Assembly (NCBI GenBank): GCA_014843695.1 | Contig: CM026391.1 | Location: 41,144,598 to 41,208,597, forward strand | From: Archivesica marissinica | Lineage: Eukaryota; Mollusca; Bivalvia; Venerida; Vesicomyidae | DNA: 64,000 nt | Reading direction: 5' to 3' | Shown: piece by piece, positions 44,603 to 56,225 of the stretch | Position numbering within the stretch: position 1 is the first letter of the stretch | Layout of the letters: the number at the start of each line of letters is the position of its first letter | Notes under the pieces: generated by a model | What the model was told of the DNA's origin: nothing | The model's database searches: none | What the model saw: the letters and a program-made list of their open reading frames with translations, nothing else | Made by a program: the position numbers and the translations under genes

Positions 44603-44695
44603 CGTCCGATGTCGCTATCATTATCAAGGACAACAAAGGAAAGTTTGCATCGTGTTGTTGGCAGTGATGAACTTCTCAGCTTTGAAATCGAGTAG
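44603..44695 (+). pseudogene. LINE ORF1, 3' part (continuation across the Gypsy insertion)
   Basis: After the CGTC duplication the text YWTSDVAIIIKDNKGKF continues the ORF1 C-terminal domain that stops at 33067. Removing the element and one CGTC restores the frame across the junction. A one-base change then leads to HRVVGSDELLSFEIE and the stop at 44693-44695. Confidence 0.8.
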
Positions 44696-44699
44696 TGTC

Positions 44700-45600
44700 A
44701 TAATTGATGACGTCATATGATGAAGCTAAGTGACGTAATACAATCATAGCATCAATATTTTCACTGAATATCATGTGTGATTCAGTGAACCAGAATTATC
44801 CCTGAACTGCAATAATGTAAGCAGCTTCTCAGGTGTTTAGCGGTGTACACAATAAATCAAGTAAGTAACATTACCTACCAACTAATACTACCTGGCAATA
44901 TGCATACTTGAACAACGTGTCGTGTATTAGGGATCGTGTACACGTTTACAAAATCTGTTCACGTGGCAGCTATATCTACAACTGTGGTTTGCAGATCTTA
45001 GAACACTGCCTTAACTATAGGCATATTGTATTTTTAAAACTGGCTTTCAAACAGAAATATATTTATCTCATTGTCTAGATTTCGATGTTCTGCACATAAT
45101 TTGCTCATATAAGAAGCTAGTCATAGAAACATTGATATAAATCAATATGTACACAATGTAATATGAAAATGATTGAAAAGGATATTATTTCTTATAATAG
45201 GCAGTCAAGAAACAGTACCACAATATCATTGCAACTGGCCTGCTATGAGCTATGATTAAGCATACGCCATTGTTATTAAACAGTTCACACAATGCAATTA
45301 TTAATAAAATGTCAAAGTAGATTGTTCTAGTCTCAAACGTTTGTGTATAGTTAAATATGTTTGTTAGCGTGAATTAAAAATTGTTCCTATTGCATTAATG
45401 TGTTATGTTTATACATGCTTTTCTCATGTGTTGATTCGTCATTGTATATGTATGCCATTTTGTACCATACATGTTTTGCTGGCGATGGACATTTATGCTT
45501 ATGCCAAATAAACGTTGAATTGTAAATTGAATTGGTGCGTATTTGTCTAAGCTACATAGAGACCAGGAGTTGGACATTTCATCACATTTCTTAATGAGTC
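44700..45600. other. non-coding, nothing recognised
   Basis: AT-rich sequence, possibly the remaining LINE after ORF1, but no RT or endonuclease motif could be read. Confidence 0.4.
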
Positions 45601-45611
45601 GCTAAATATAT

Positions 45612-45868
45612 TTGGCTGTCCGATTAGCGCAGTGGTTAGCGCGCTCGCTTCTCACCAATGCAACCCGGGTTCGATCCTTTGAACGGGAAATATGTGAGAT
45701 GGTACGGTGGTCGCCAGATCGGACATGTGGGTTTGCTCCGGGTACTTCGGTTTCCTCCCACACGAACGACCACAAATACGTTGCCATCCCAGCCAACGAA
45801 AGTGATTGATATATTATTAAGTTGTTAAAACTGGCTTTGCGTTGTAATATAAATAAAGTTTAAACTAA
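45612..45868 (+). repeat. tRNA-derived SINE with CTCCGGGTACTTCGG core
   Basis: The tRNA-like head is GTCCGATTAGCGCAGTGGTT + AGCGCGCTCGCTTC (A box) with GGGTTCGATCC (B box). The body is GTCGCCAGATCGGACATGTG then TTGCTCCGGGTACTTCGGTT and TCCTCCCACACGAACGACCA, a core known from bivalve SINEs. The tail is AATATAAATAAAGTTTAAAC. All pol III promoter parts look intact. Confidence 0.9.
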
Positions 45869-46795
45869 ATATATAAACCGTTGTGAATTCCGATCCAGTA
45901 CTGGTGCTGTTGTGTTCGCTTGAAAGTTGATGGCGCCCAAACAGGAAACATATATCACAATATGATCAGTTATGAGTTCGTAATTGTGTTAGTAATTGGT
46001 TGGTAATTTGTACAGCTGTCGATGAATTTGTATTGTTCCGACTTGAGCAACCTGGTACTAGAAATCGTATAAATTGTTATCATATAAAATCAATCAATCA
46101 ATAGATGCTGGTAGTATTAAGTGTCTAATGTTTTTAAATCTCAGACATACTAAAAGAAATGGAATTCTGAATAAACACAGTGTTTGCTCTCTGTATACAT
46201 AATAATATCTACCAGCTTCTATAGGAAGATTGTGAGAAGAAAGACGAACAGTTTAAAGTTCGATTATTAAATGATCGCTGCTAATATTTCTTAAATATGA
46301 TTCAAATTGAAAGGTAGTTTTGTATTACGAGTAATAATCTAGTTTACGTGTATTCATTAGATCAAATTCCAATAACTCGCATAGTATGAATAATACCCGC
46401 GCGACAAATGGTAGTACATCCCTTGACCTAGCACCTCTTCGATCCTACCCAGAAACAACACAACTACACATATATATTTGTTGCTTTAAACCTGTGGGAG
46501 CCATCGGTCACCATCGTATAATGTACATGATCGCATTCCATTTCGTTATATAAACAATATCATAAAGTAAACATACATTAAATGTAATGCATACAAAACA
46601 ATGGCATCATCCTCAATCTGTGATATACTGCCATACAAAAACTAAAAAAAGCCACAACTGGTCGCAACCGATCCCCAAGGCTGAATGGCTATATAATCTT
46701 ACATGTACGAAACACCTCCTGAATACAGTCACACAGTCTAATCGACGACTACATATAAGGCCAAGGGAAAGCAATTTTCATTTAATTAATTCAAC

Positions 46796-46890
46796 GGCAA
46801 GGGCCATAACTAATGTTGCTAGAACTTGTGGCCTGACCGGTTTGCCTTTGTATATGTAAAACGAATCGAGCAATAAAATATGATTAAACT
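46796..46890 (+). repeat. LINE 3' UTR fragment
   Basis: GGGCCATAACTAATGTTGCT, AGAACTTGTGGCCTGACC and AATAAAATATGATTAAAC match the last 130 bp of the 9.6-13.5 kb LINE. It is a severely 5'-truncated copy. 45870-46790 before it shows nothing recognisable. Confidence 0.75.
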
Positions 46891-47090
46891 AAGCTAATTA
46901 AAATTCAACGACAATTGTATAACACATGCAATTGATCTCATACGAATTTTAATCTGTAGTTGAGTCTCATCATTGTATATAAATAACGATATCACAAAAT
47001 CATACAAATAAAAATACAATGCCATTCACTTTGAATTATAAGAGACGCAGTATCACAGTACTAATGGTGGAATATAGTCAATAGATTATT

Positions 47091-47340
47091 TTAACTCTTT
47101 CAGCGCCGAATAAATTCAGAGCATGTGCAAATAACATATATCCAAATCAGCCGCGGCGTAACGTCGTGTCTGATCAGGATCTATGTTGTTTGCTATTCGG
47201 ACAGGTGCTTCAGCTCCACTGTCTGAAGAGCAATCAGCATATAGCCTGATCAGACGGCATGTTCTGTTCTGTCCGATCGGGTTCTCTACTTTTTTTTTTA
47301 CAAAGTCGCTTTTATGCGACATTGGCGGTGAAAGAGTTAA
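47091..47340. mobile_element. TTAA-flanked MITE (piggyBac-like)
   Basis: TTAA|CTCTTTCAGCGCCGA ... TTGGCGGTGAAAGAG|TTAA, with inverted ends of about 15 bp and TTAA on both sides. TTAA is the known piggyBac target. The 240-bp interior has further complementary segments (CGGACAGG.../...CTGTCCG) and a T10 run, but no coding. Confidence 0.75.
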
Positions 47341-47787
47341 ATAAAATTCAATATTAACATGTATTCTCTCAAAACAACAATACATCATTTATATAAATTG
47401 GAACATATTAAGAGTAAAGGGATCTCTGCTAATCATGAATAAGATGTAATAACAGATCTGGTTATATATTTGATATCATCTCCTCTTGTGTAGTCTATCA
47501 CATGAAAGTACCAGTGATGAGCACCAACACAACGCTTAGTATTTGATTAACACACGTGACTGTGCTTACAAATATCTAATATAGTACAGACTCTTTATCC
47601 ACTAGGCATGCTTAGTTTCTATTGATTACGATATTCGTGCTGATTGTAAGTGGTTATAATATCATAAATGACATAGCCAGTTAAAATCAGTGTCTATTAA
47701 TTGTCCTTTCTGCAAACGCTACTTAGGCACGCCCCCCCATAGTTACAGGTGCTCGCTTTAACCACGCGAGACAAGCTAACTAACAAA

Positions 47788-47904
47788 ATGGCGTCTAACG
47801 CAGACCTGCATCGAGTTAATCTAGATAAAATTCCGTCGAATTTCTCGGTTTTATTTCACCCAGATAAGAATATCTCGTTGAAAGCAAGAAGGCAAGGGTT
47901 TTAG
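47788..47904 (+). CDS. possible small frame or first exon (38 aa)
   Basis: ATG in a good context (AACAAAATGG) opens MASNADLHRVNLDKIPSNFS and continues to a stop at 47902. No homology is recognised. It could be a first exon whose donor I cannot place, or chance. The neighbourhood is otherwise non-coding. Confidence 0.2.
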   Translation: MASNADLHRVNLDKIPSNFSVLFHPDKNISLKARRQGF

Positions 47905-47987
47905 GTGAATTCAGGTGATTTCGTATAATCCCTTGTTCGTCTAATGGTAGTTTCGTATACTAGTGCATTCGTATAATCACAGGTTCG

Positions 47988-47995
<8 letters not shown>

Positions 47996-48027
<32 letters not shown>
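47996..48027. repeat. (TA)n microsatellite
   Basis: About 15 TA units. Confidence 0.92.
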
Positions 48028-48031
<4 letters not shown>

Positions 48032-48179
48032 GCACTATACAGGCCCATTATAATAATGCTATTATTAGCTATTTAGGTAATTAGACACAATTATGAATGT
48101 AGCCGTGTGTTTGCCATACCAGGAGTGATTATCTATCTAGGTTTCAGGCCACTAATCAAGATTAATTAAAGTGAATGGG

Positions 48180-48344
48180 GGAGAATAAATAAATCATTCC
48201 GCATTTTCGATGATTCCAACGGTGGCACTTATCGCAGCTAAGAGCATGCATACGGCTGGAAACGTGATGAGAGCAAAAAACGCATGGAAAAATAGACGCC
48301 ATGGTTGTAATGAAATTGATGTGAAGAGCATGATATTTATACAT
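48180..48344 (-). pseudogene. zinc-finger fragment (Cx2C...CDxCxxWxHxxCG)
   Basis: On the minus strand: FPCVFCSHHVSSRMHALSCD then KCHRWNHRKCG. The spacing Cx2C, CDxC, WxHxxCG resembles the PHD-like N-terminal finger found on MULE/FLYWCH-type transposon proteins. The frame ends in a stop soon after. It may be an exon or a fossil of such an element. No transposase core was found near it. Confidence 0.4.
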
Positions 48345-48349
48345 GATTC

Positions 48350-49650
48350 AAGGGCTTGGACATATGGCACGGCTCAGCTCTAAAGCTGATAAAACATGGG
48401 CATACAAGCCAGCATCACAAATGTTTGAGCCGACCAATCAAGGTGTGAAAAATAATATATTCTCCAGTAATTGATTAATTTGTCAACAGCCCATCTCATA
48501 ATAGACGTAGGTGTGAAGGTTATTTCTCTAAAGTACAGATATACGGATGAGGACGTGTTAAGTGTTCGTGGTAAATGCTTGCGCAGTCAACGGAAGAGTG
48601 AACAACCACATCGTGTCAACTTTGACATCAACAGAAATGAAATATGTCACCGTCTTGAGAGACTCGACCCTATGCCTCCTAGAAGACTCGAACATTAGGC
48701 CCAAAAACTGAACACCAGTACGTTTACTGAGCTAATATGGGAATCCCACAGCTCTGCACATGCATGGGTACTATTACTACTATCTGATCCCTAGTCCACC
48801 ATCCACGACAATATGTATGAACCACATGTATAATCACCACTATACTCACATATCTCTTGTGAACGGTAGATCTATTAATGCAGAATATATTTTTTCGAAA
48901 TATTTTATTATGCATAAATAAATTAATTTCAACTTACTTTTGTGCAAATATATCTGTTTGCATTAATTTTGGATGTATTCAGCTGGTCATTTGGTCGTTC
49001 ACACAACTTAATCCACCTTAGACATGTTTTCAAGATTTGTCTTAGGTTTTGAAAATGGCACGAATTTAACATCACCTATCAATCGATCTTGATATCTACA
49101 TCACTGTCACACAGCCCGTAACTACATCTTTTCACCATTGTCAATGACAGACAGCATTAATTAATTTTAAATATTTTTCAAAAAATAATTTCAGATCACG
49201 ATCACTCGTTATCAGATTTGATTAAAATGTTACTACATAACTCGTTTATCTAACAGAACGATAAAACAATGACTCGGTGTAGTAATCAATTATATAATTA
49301 TGTGCACACATTTTATAATTGACCAATTAGCACAATCAGTGCTAAATTCCGATGTGAAATACTTTGATCTTGATAGCAGTGGCCCCTATCGGGTATTATA
49401 ACTCGGCGGTCTCTGTGATGTACCGTTAGTGGGTAAGTTGTTGATTGCTCCCAATAAACAGTGTGACACGCTTAAATTTGATTGCTGTGTTTGTGAGAAA
49501 AGAATGACTATATGGGGTCAGTCGGTGTTTTTATAGATGCATTGTTTTTAAAGCAGCTATCTGGTATTTTGTGGTTCATATACACACTTTTAGATTTGTC
49601 CAAGGATTTTGAAATGGGTTGAATTTAACGTCGATCACCAGGATATCGAC
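48350..49650. other. non-coding with two diverged repeats
   Basis: AGATTTGTCTTAGGTTTTGA (49034) and AGATTTGTCCAAGGATTTTG (49592) start two diverged copies of one repeat. Both continue with GAATTTAACRTC and a GATATC box. The second copy leads directly into the 49653-49889 element. No gene is seen. Confidence 0.5.
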
Positions 49651-49652
49651 TC

Positions 49653-49889
49653 ATTTTGTACTATAACTAACCCATACACCAAATCTACACATTTTCAACA
49701 TCATTAAAACAATTTTAAACCCGTATTTTCGATCAAATTCACGCCTTTTCAAATTTTTCTACTCGTTACTAGTGTGTCTAATATGCATTGTTTGTCTAAC
49801 AAGATAAACCGTTGCCGGGGGTGTGCGCGAATGGTGCGATGCGATTGGCTAACGCCAGCTGTCAATCAAAATCGGCAGAAAGGTCAATT
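49653..49889 (-). repeat. dispersed 250-bp repeat, copy 2
   Basis: Inverted partner of 6368-6614. It lacks nine bases (GGCGGCGAT) between CTAACAAGAT and AAACCG, removing the YY1-like motif present in copy 1. The deletion is bounded by GAT on both sides. Confidence 0.8.
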
Positions 49890-50178
49890 ATTAAACAGAT
49901 ACACTATATCTTTCATAATTACAGAATTCTAATATAGTGTTGTACACTCATATCCAATTAGTGCTATTTATTGTGATACAGTTATTGGCAAGGTGAAATA
50001 AATGATCTGTTTGGTTATAATTATGGTAAAGTGTTTTCCAGTATGCAATTTAGAACGTCCAATGCCATCCTCACGCACCCTTTATATCGTCGTAGTTAAT
50101 GCAATGGTATCAGTATGCCACTGTCGAAGAATTTTAATAACTGACTACATACAGCTATAACTTAGTATATATTGGCAC

Positions 50179-53100
50179 ACATATGGTCTTCCACACTCTA
50201 CGACATATGTTATCACATTTTACATATGGTCTTCCACACTCTACGACATATGTTATCACATTTTACATATGGTCGTCCACACTCTACGACATATGTTATC
50301 ACATTTTACATATGGTCGTCCACACTCTACGACATATGTTATCACATTTTACATATGGTCGTCCACACTCTACGACATATGTTATCACATTTTACATATT
50401 GGTCTTCCACACTCTACGACATATGTTATCACATTTTACATATGGTCGTCCACACTCTACGACATATGTTATCACATATTACATATGGTCTTCCACACTC
50501 TACGACATATGTTATCACTTTTTACATATGGTCTTCCACGACATTCTACGACATATGTTATCACATTTTACATATGGTCGTCCACACTCTACGACATATG
50601 TTATCACATTTTACATATGGTCGTCCACACTCTACGACATATGTTATCACATTTTACATATGGTCGTCCACACTCTACGACATATGTTATCACATTTTAC
50701 ATATGGTCGTCCACACTCTACGACATATGTTATCACATTTTACATATGGTCGTCCACACTCTACGACATATGTTATCACATTTTACATATGGTCGTCCAC
50801 ACTCTACGACATATGTTATCACATTTTACATATGGTCTTCCACACTCTACGACATATGTTATCACATTTTACATATGGTCGTCCACACTCTACGACATAT
50901 GTTATCACATTTACATATGGTCTTCCACACTCTACGACATATGTTATCACATTTTACATATGGTCGTCCACACTCTACGACATATGTTATCACATTTTAC
51001 ATATGGTCGTCCACACTCTACGACATATGTTATCACATTTTACATATGGTCGTCCACACTCTACGACATATGTTATCACATTTCTACGACTATGTTATCA
51101 CATTTACATATGGTCGTCCACACTCTACGACATATGTTATCACATTTTACATATGGTCGTCCACACTCTACGACATATGTTATCACATTTTACATATGGT
51201 CGTCCACACTCTACGACATATGTTATCACATTTTACATATGGTCGTCCACACTCTACGACATATGTTATCACATTTTACATATGGTCGTCCACACTCTAC
51301 GACATATGTTATCACTTTTACATATGGTCTCCACACTCTACGACATATGTTATCACATTTTACATATGGTCGTCCACACTCTACGACATATGTTATCACA
51401 TTTTACATATGGTCGTCCACACTCTACGACATATGTTATCACATTTTACATATGGTCGTCCACACTCTACGACATATGTTATCACATTTTACATATGGTC
51501 GTCCACACTCTACGACATATGTTATCACATTTTACATATGGTCGTCCACACTCTACGACATATGTTATCACATTTTACATATGGTCTTCCACACTCTACG
51601 ACATATGTTATCACATTTTACATATGGTCTTCCACACTCTACGACATATGTTATCACATTTTACATATGGTCGTCCACACTCTACGACATATGTTATCAC
51701 ATTTTACATATGGTCTTCCACACTCTACGACATATGTTATCACTTTTTACATATGGTCTTCCACGACATTCTACGACATATGTTATCATATTTTACATAT
51801 GGTCGTCCACACTCTACGACATATGTTATCACATTTTACATATGGTCGTCCACACTCTACGACATATGTTATCACATTTTACATATGGTCGTCCACACTC
51901 TACGACATATGTTATCACATTTTACATATGGTCTTCCACACTCTACGAATATGTTATCACATTACATATGGTCGTCCACACTCTACGACATATGTTATCA
52001 CATTTTACATATGGTCTTCCACACTCTACGACATATGTTATCACATTTTACATATGGTCTTCCACGACATTCTACGACATATGTTATCACATTTTACATA
52101 TGGTCGTCCACACTCTACGACATATGTTATCACATTTTACATATGGTCGTCCACACTCTACGACATATGTTATCACATTTTACATATGGTCGTCCACACT
52201 CTACGACATATGTTATCACATTTTACATATGGTCGTCCACACTCTACGACATATGTTATCACATTTTACATATGGTCGTCCACACTCTACGACATATGTT
52301 ATCACATTTTACATATGGTCTTCCACACTCTACGACATATGTTATCACATTTTACATATGGTCGTCCACACTCTACGACATATGTTATCACATTTACATA
52401 TGGTCTTCCACACTCTACGACATATGTTATCACTTTTTACATATGGTCTTCCACACATTCTACGACATATGTTATCACATTTTACATATGGTCGTCCACA
52501 CTCTACGACATATGTTATCACATTTTACATATGGTCGTCCACACTCTACGACATATGTTATCACATTTTACATATGGTCGTCCACACTCTACGACATATG
52601 TTATCACATTTTACATATGGTCGTCCACACTCTACGACATATGTTATCACATTTTACATATGGTCTTCCACACTCTACGACATATGTTATCACATTTTAC
52701 ATATGGTCGTCCACACTCTACGACATATGTTATCACATATTACATATGGTCTTCCACACTCTACGACATATGTTATCACTTTTTACATATGGTCTTCCAC
52801 GACATTCTACGACATATGTTATCACATTTTACATATGGTCGTCCACACTCTACGACATATGTTATCACATTTTACATATGGTCGTCCACACTCTACGACA
52901 TATGTTATCACATTTTACATATGGTCGTCCACACTCTACGACATATGTTATCACATTTTACATATGGTCGTCCACACTCTACGACATATGTTATCACATT
53001 TACATATGGTCGTCCACACTCTACGACATATGTTATCACATTTTACATATGGTCGTCCACACTCTACGACATATGTTATCACATTTTACATATGGTCGTC

Positions 53101-54100
53101 CACACTCTACGACATATGTTATCACATTTTACATATGGTCGTCCACACTCTACGACATATGTTATCACATTTTACATATGGTCGTCCACACTCTACGACA
53201 TATGTTATCACATTTTACATATGGTCGTCCACACTCTACGACATATGTTATCACATTTTACATATGGTCGTCCACACTCTACGACATATGTTATCACATT
53301 TTACATATGGTCGTCCACACTCTACGACATATGTTATCACATTTTACATATGGTCGTCCACACTCTACGACATATGTTATCACATTTTACATATGGTCGT
53401 CCACACTCTACGACATATGTTATCACATTTTACATATGGTCGTCCACACTCTACGACATATGTTATCACATTTTACATATGGTCGTCCACACTCTACGAC
53501 ATATGTTATCACATTTTACATATGGTCTTCCACACTCTACGACATATGTTATCACATTTTACATATGGTCGTCCACACTCTACGACATATGTTATCACAT
53601 TTTACATATGGTCTTCCACACTCTACGACATATGTTATCACATTTTACATATGGTCGTCCACACTCTACGACATATGTTATCACATCAACCCCACCACAC
53701 AATTTTACATATGGTCGTCCACACTCTACGACATATGTTATCACATTTTACATATGGTCGTCCACACTCTACGACATATGTTATCACATTTTACATATGG
53801 TCGTCCACACTCTACGACATATGTTATCACATTTTACATATGGTCGTCCACACTCTACGACATATGTTATCACATTTTACATATGGTCGTCCACACTCTA
53901 CGACATATGTTATCACATTTTACATATGGTCGTCCACACTCTACGACATATGTTATCACATATTACATATGGTCTTCCACACTCTACGACATATGTTATC
54001 ACTTTTTACATATGGTCTTCCACGACATTCTACGACATATGTTATCACATTTTACATATGGTCGTCCACACTCTACGACATATGTTATCACATTTTACAT
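50179..54100. repeat. 43-bp satellite array, about 90 copies
   Basis: Unit ACATATGGTCGTCCACACTC + TACGACATATGTTATCACAT + TTT. Variants GTCTTCC, ATATTACAT, CACGACATTC and single-base losses recur in blocks (about 50470-50560, 51720-51780, 52735-52810, 53960-54030), giving a higher-order period of roughly 1.0-1.2 kb. A single intruding CAACCCCACCACACAAT is at 53686-53702. The unit lacks plus-strand stops in every frame, so all three plus frames are open for about 3.9 kb. I regard this as chance. Confidence 0.97.
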
Positions 54101-55100
54101 NNNNNNNNNNNNNNNNNNNNNNNNNNNNNNNNNNNNNNNNNNNNNNNNNNNNNNNNNNNNNNNNNNNNNNNNNNNNNNNNNNNNNNNNNNNNNNNNNNNN
54201 NNNNNNNNNNNNNNNNNNNNNNNNNNNNNNNNNNNNNNNNNNNNNNNNNNNNNNNNNNNNNNNNNNNNNNNNNNNNNNNNNNNNNNNNNNNNNNNNNNNN
54301 NNNNNNNNNNNNNNNNNNNNNNNNNNNNNNNNNNNNNNNNNNNNNNNNNNNNNNNNNNNNNNNNNNNNNNNNNNNNNNNNNNNNNNNNNNNNNNNNNNNN
54401 NNNNNNNNNNNNNNNNNNNNNNNNNNNNNNNNNNNNNNNNNNNNNNNNNNNNNNNNNNNNNNNNNNNNNNNNNNNNNNNNNNNNNNNNNNNNNNNNNNNN
54501 NNNNNNNNNNNNNNNNNNNNNNNNNNNNNNNNNNNNNNNNNNNNNNNNNNNNNNNNNNNNNNNNNNNNNNNNNNNNNNNNNNNNNNNNNNNNNNNNNNNN
54601 NNNNNNNNNNNNNNNNNNNNNNNNNNNNNNNNNNNNNNNNNNNNNNNNNNNNNNNNNNNNNNNNNNNNNNNNNNNNNNNNNNNNNNNNNNNNNNNNNNNN
54701 NNNNNNNNNNNNNNNNNNNNNNNNNNNNNNNNNNNNNNNNNNNNNNNNNNNNNNNNNNNNNNNNNNNNNNNNNNNNNNNNNNNNNNNNNNNNNNNNNNNN
54801 NNNNNNNNNNNNNNNNNNNNNNNNNNNNNNNNNNNNNNNNNNNNNNNNNNNNNNNNNNNNNNNNNNNNNNNNNNNNNNNNNNNNNNNNNNNNNNNNNNNN
54901 NNNNNNNNNNNNNNNNNNNNNNNNNNNNNNNNNNNNNNNNNNNNNNNNNNNNNNNNNNNNNNNNNNNNNNNNNNNNNNNNNNNNNNNNNNNNNNNNNNNN
55001 NNNNNNNNNNNNNNNNNNNNNNNNNNNNNNNNNNNNNNNNNNNNNNNNNNNNNNNNNNNNNNNNNNNNNNNNNNNNNNNNNNNNNNNNNNNNNNNNNNNN
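54101..55100. other. assembly gap of 1000 N
   Basis: Exactly 1000 unknown bases, so an arbitrary gap size. The array differs on the two sides (43-bp before, 27-bp after), so the true length and junction are unknown. Confidence 0.98.
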
Positions 55101-55312
55101 TCAGGGCCATTATTATGCTCGCTCTATGCAGGGCCAGTATTATGCTCGCTCTATGCAGGGTCAGTATGATATCGCTCTATACAGGGCCAGTATTATGCTC
55201 GCTCTATGCATGGCCAGTATGATATCGCTCTATACAGGACCAGTATTATGCTCGCTCTATGCAGGGCCAGTATGATATCGCTCTATGCAGGGCCATTATT
55301 ATGCTCGCTTTT
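55101..55312. repeat. 27-bp tandem array
   Basis: About eight copies of GGGCCAGTATTATGCTCGCT + CTATGCA, alternating with GTATGATATCGCTCTATACA versions that form a two-unit period. Confidence 0.93.
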
Positions 55313-55369
55313 CACGGTTTCTTTAGAATGAAATATTACGATCAACAAAGTCACGTGTAGCACACGTAG

Positions 55370-55822
55370 TACAATATCGTGACATACTTCTACCGACATA
55401 CGTCATCCACATTTGATTGCACCATCATAAAACACACGAAGAGCACAACCGCGGTGAATCTGTACATTCCCGCTACTAAGAGTCACACATGCCAGCGTAA
55501 ACACATCATTGCATACCTAAAGAATCGCGGGAACGATGCAGGACCACTTTTCGTTGATTGCCGATCCCAATTAACTAGTTATGCATCCTTCAGGAAATTT
55601 CTCAAAAAGGCAATGGAATTCCTAAACTTCTCACCTACCCTTTATAAACCCTACATCTTCCGCATTGGTGCTTGCAAACAGGCAATCATGTATGTGTCTT
55701 CAGAGTCCGACGTCATGAGGATGGGCCGGTGTAAATCGAGAGCAGTGTGCAAATACACCCGAGTCCCTGCGCTCACACCACATATCCCTCGAGACACATC
55801 CAGTCGCATCAATACAGAATAA
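55370..55822 (+). pseudogene. tyrosine recombinase C-terminal fragment
   Basis: An open frame with HIIAYLKNRGND.GPLF-type text, FRKFLKKAMEFLNFSPTLYK, YIFRIGACKQA, RMGRCKSRAVCKYTRV and a stop at 55820. This follows the catalytic half of tyrosine recombinases of Crypton or DIRS/Ngaro elements: the HxxR box (here YxxR), the GRWKS box (here GRCKS) and the Tyr in the last helix. The first catalytic Arg and N-terminal half are missing. The substitutions suggest loss of function. It sits between two satellite arrays. Confidence 0.7.
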
Positions 55823-55864
55823 GCACACAGTTATCTAACATTGACACTGTCAATTCACTTTCAC

Positions 55865-56225
55865 ACAGAATGTTTAACAGTACTGCATGTTTAACAGTAC
55901 TGGTCTCTAATGTATACATGCATGTTTAACAGTACTGGTCTCTAATGTATACATGCATGTTTATCAGTACTGGTCTGTAACTTGTACGTTAGGGTTTACT
56001 GACTTGTACCTGAATGTTTAACAGTACTGGTCTCTAATGTATACATGAATGTTTATCAATACTGATCTGTACTTGTACGTTAGGGTTTACTGACTTGTAC
56101 CTGAATGTGTATCAGTACTGAGCTGTAACTTGTACGTTAGGGTTCACTGACTGGTAACTGCATGTTTAACAGTACTGGTCTCTAACTTATACATGAATGT
56201 TTAACAGTACTGGTCTGTAAAGATA
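55865..56225. repeat. irregular minisatellite (GTTTAACAGTACTGGTCT)
   Basis: About nine copies of CATGTTTAACAGTACTGGTC + TCTAATGTATA, mixed with TAACTTGTACGTTAGGGTTT + ACTGACTTGTACC units that alternate with it. Confidence 0.85.

Noticed and set aside
45612..45680. A functional tRNA gene
   Set aside because: A and B boxes are present, but no closed acceptor stem is seen and the SINE body follows directly, so it is a SINE head.
46587..46859. 90-codon plus-strand frame
   Set aside because: No domain seen, and its end overlaps a LINE 3' UTR fragment, which is non-coding in the full copy.
50172..55275. Three overlapping plus-strand open frames of over 1600 codons
   Set aside because: They read through the 43-bp satellite in all three frames and then through 1000 N. 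The openness comes from a stop-free repeat unit, not from a gene.
55370..55822. Bacterial or phage integrase by contamination
   Set aside because: It lies between eukaryotic satellite arrays, has degenerate catalytic boxes, and the form fits animal Crypton/DIRS-type recombinases.
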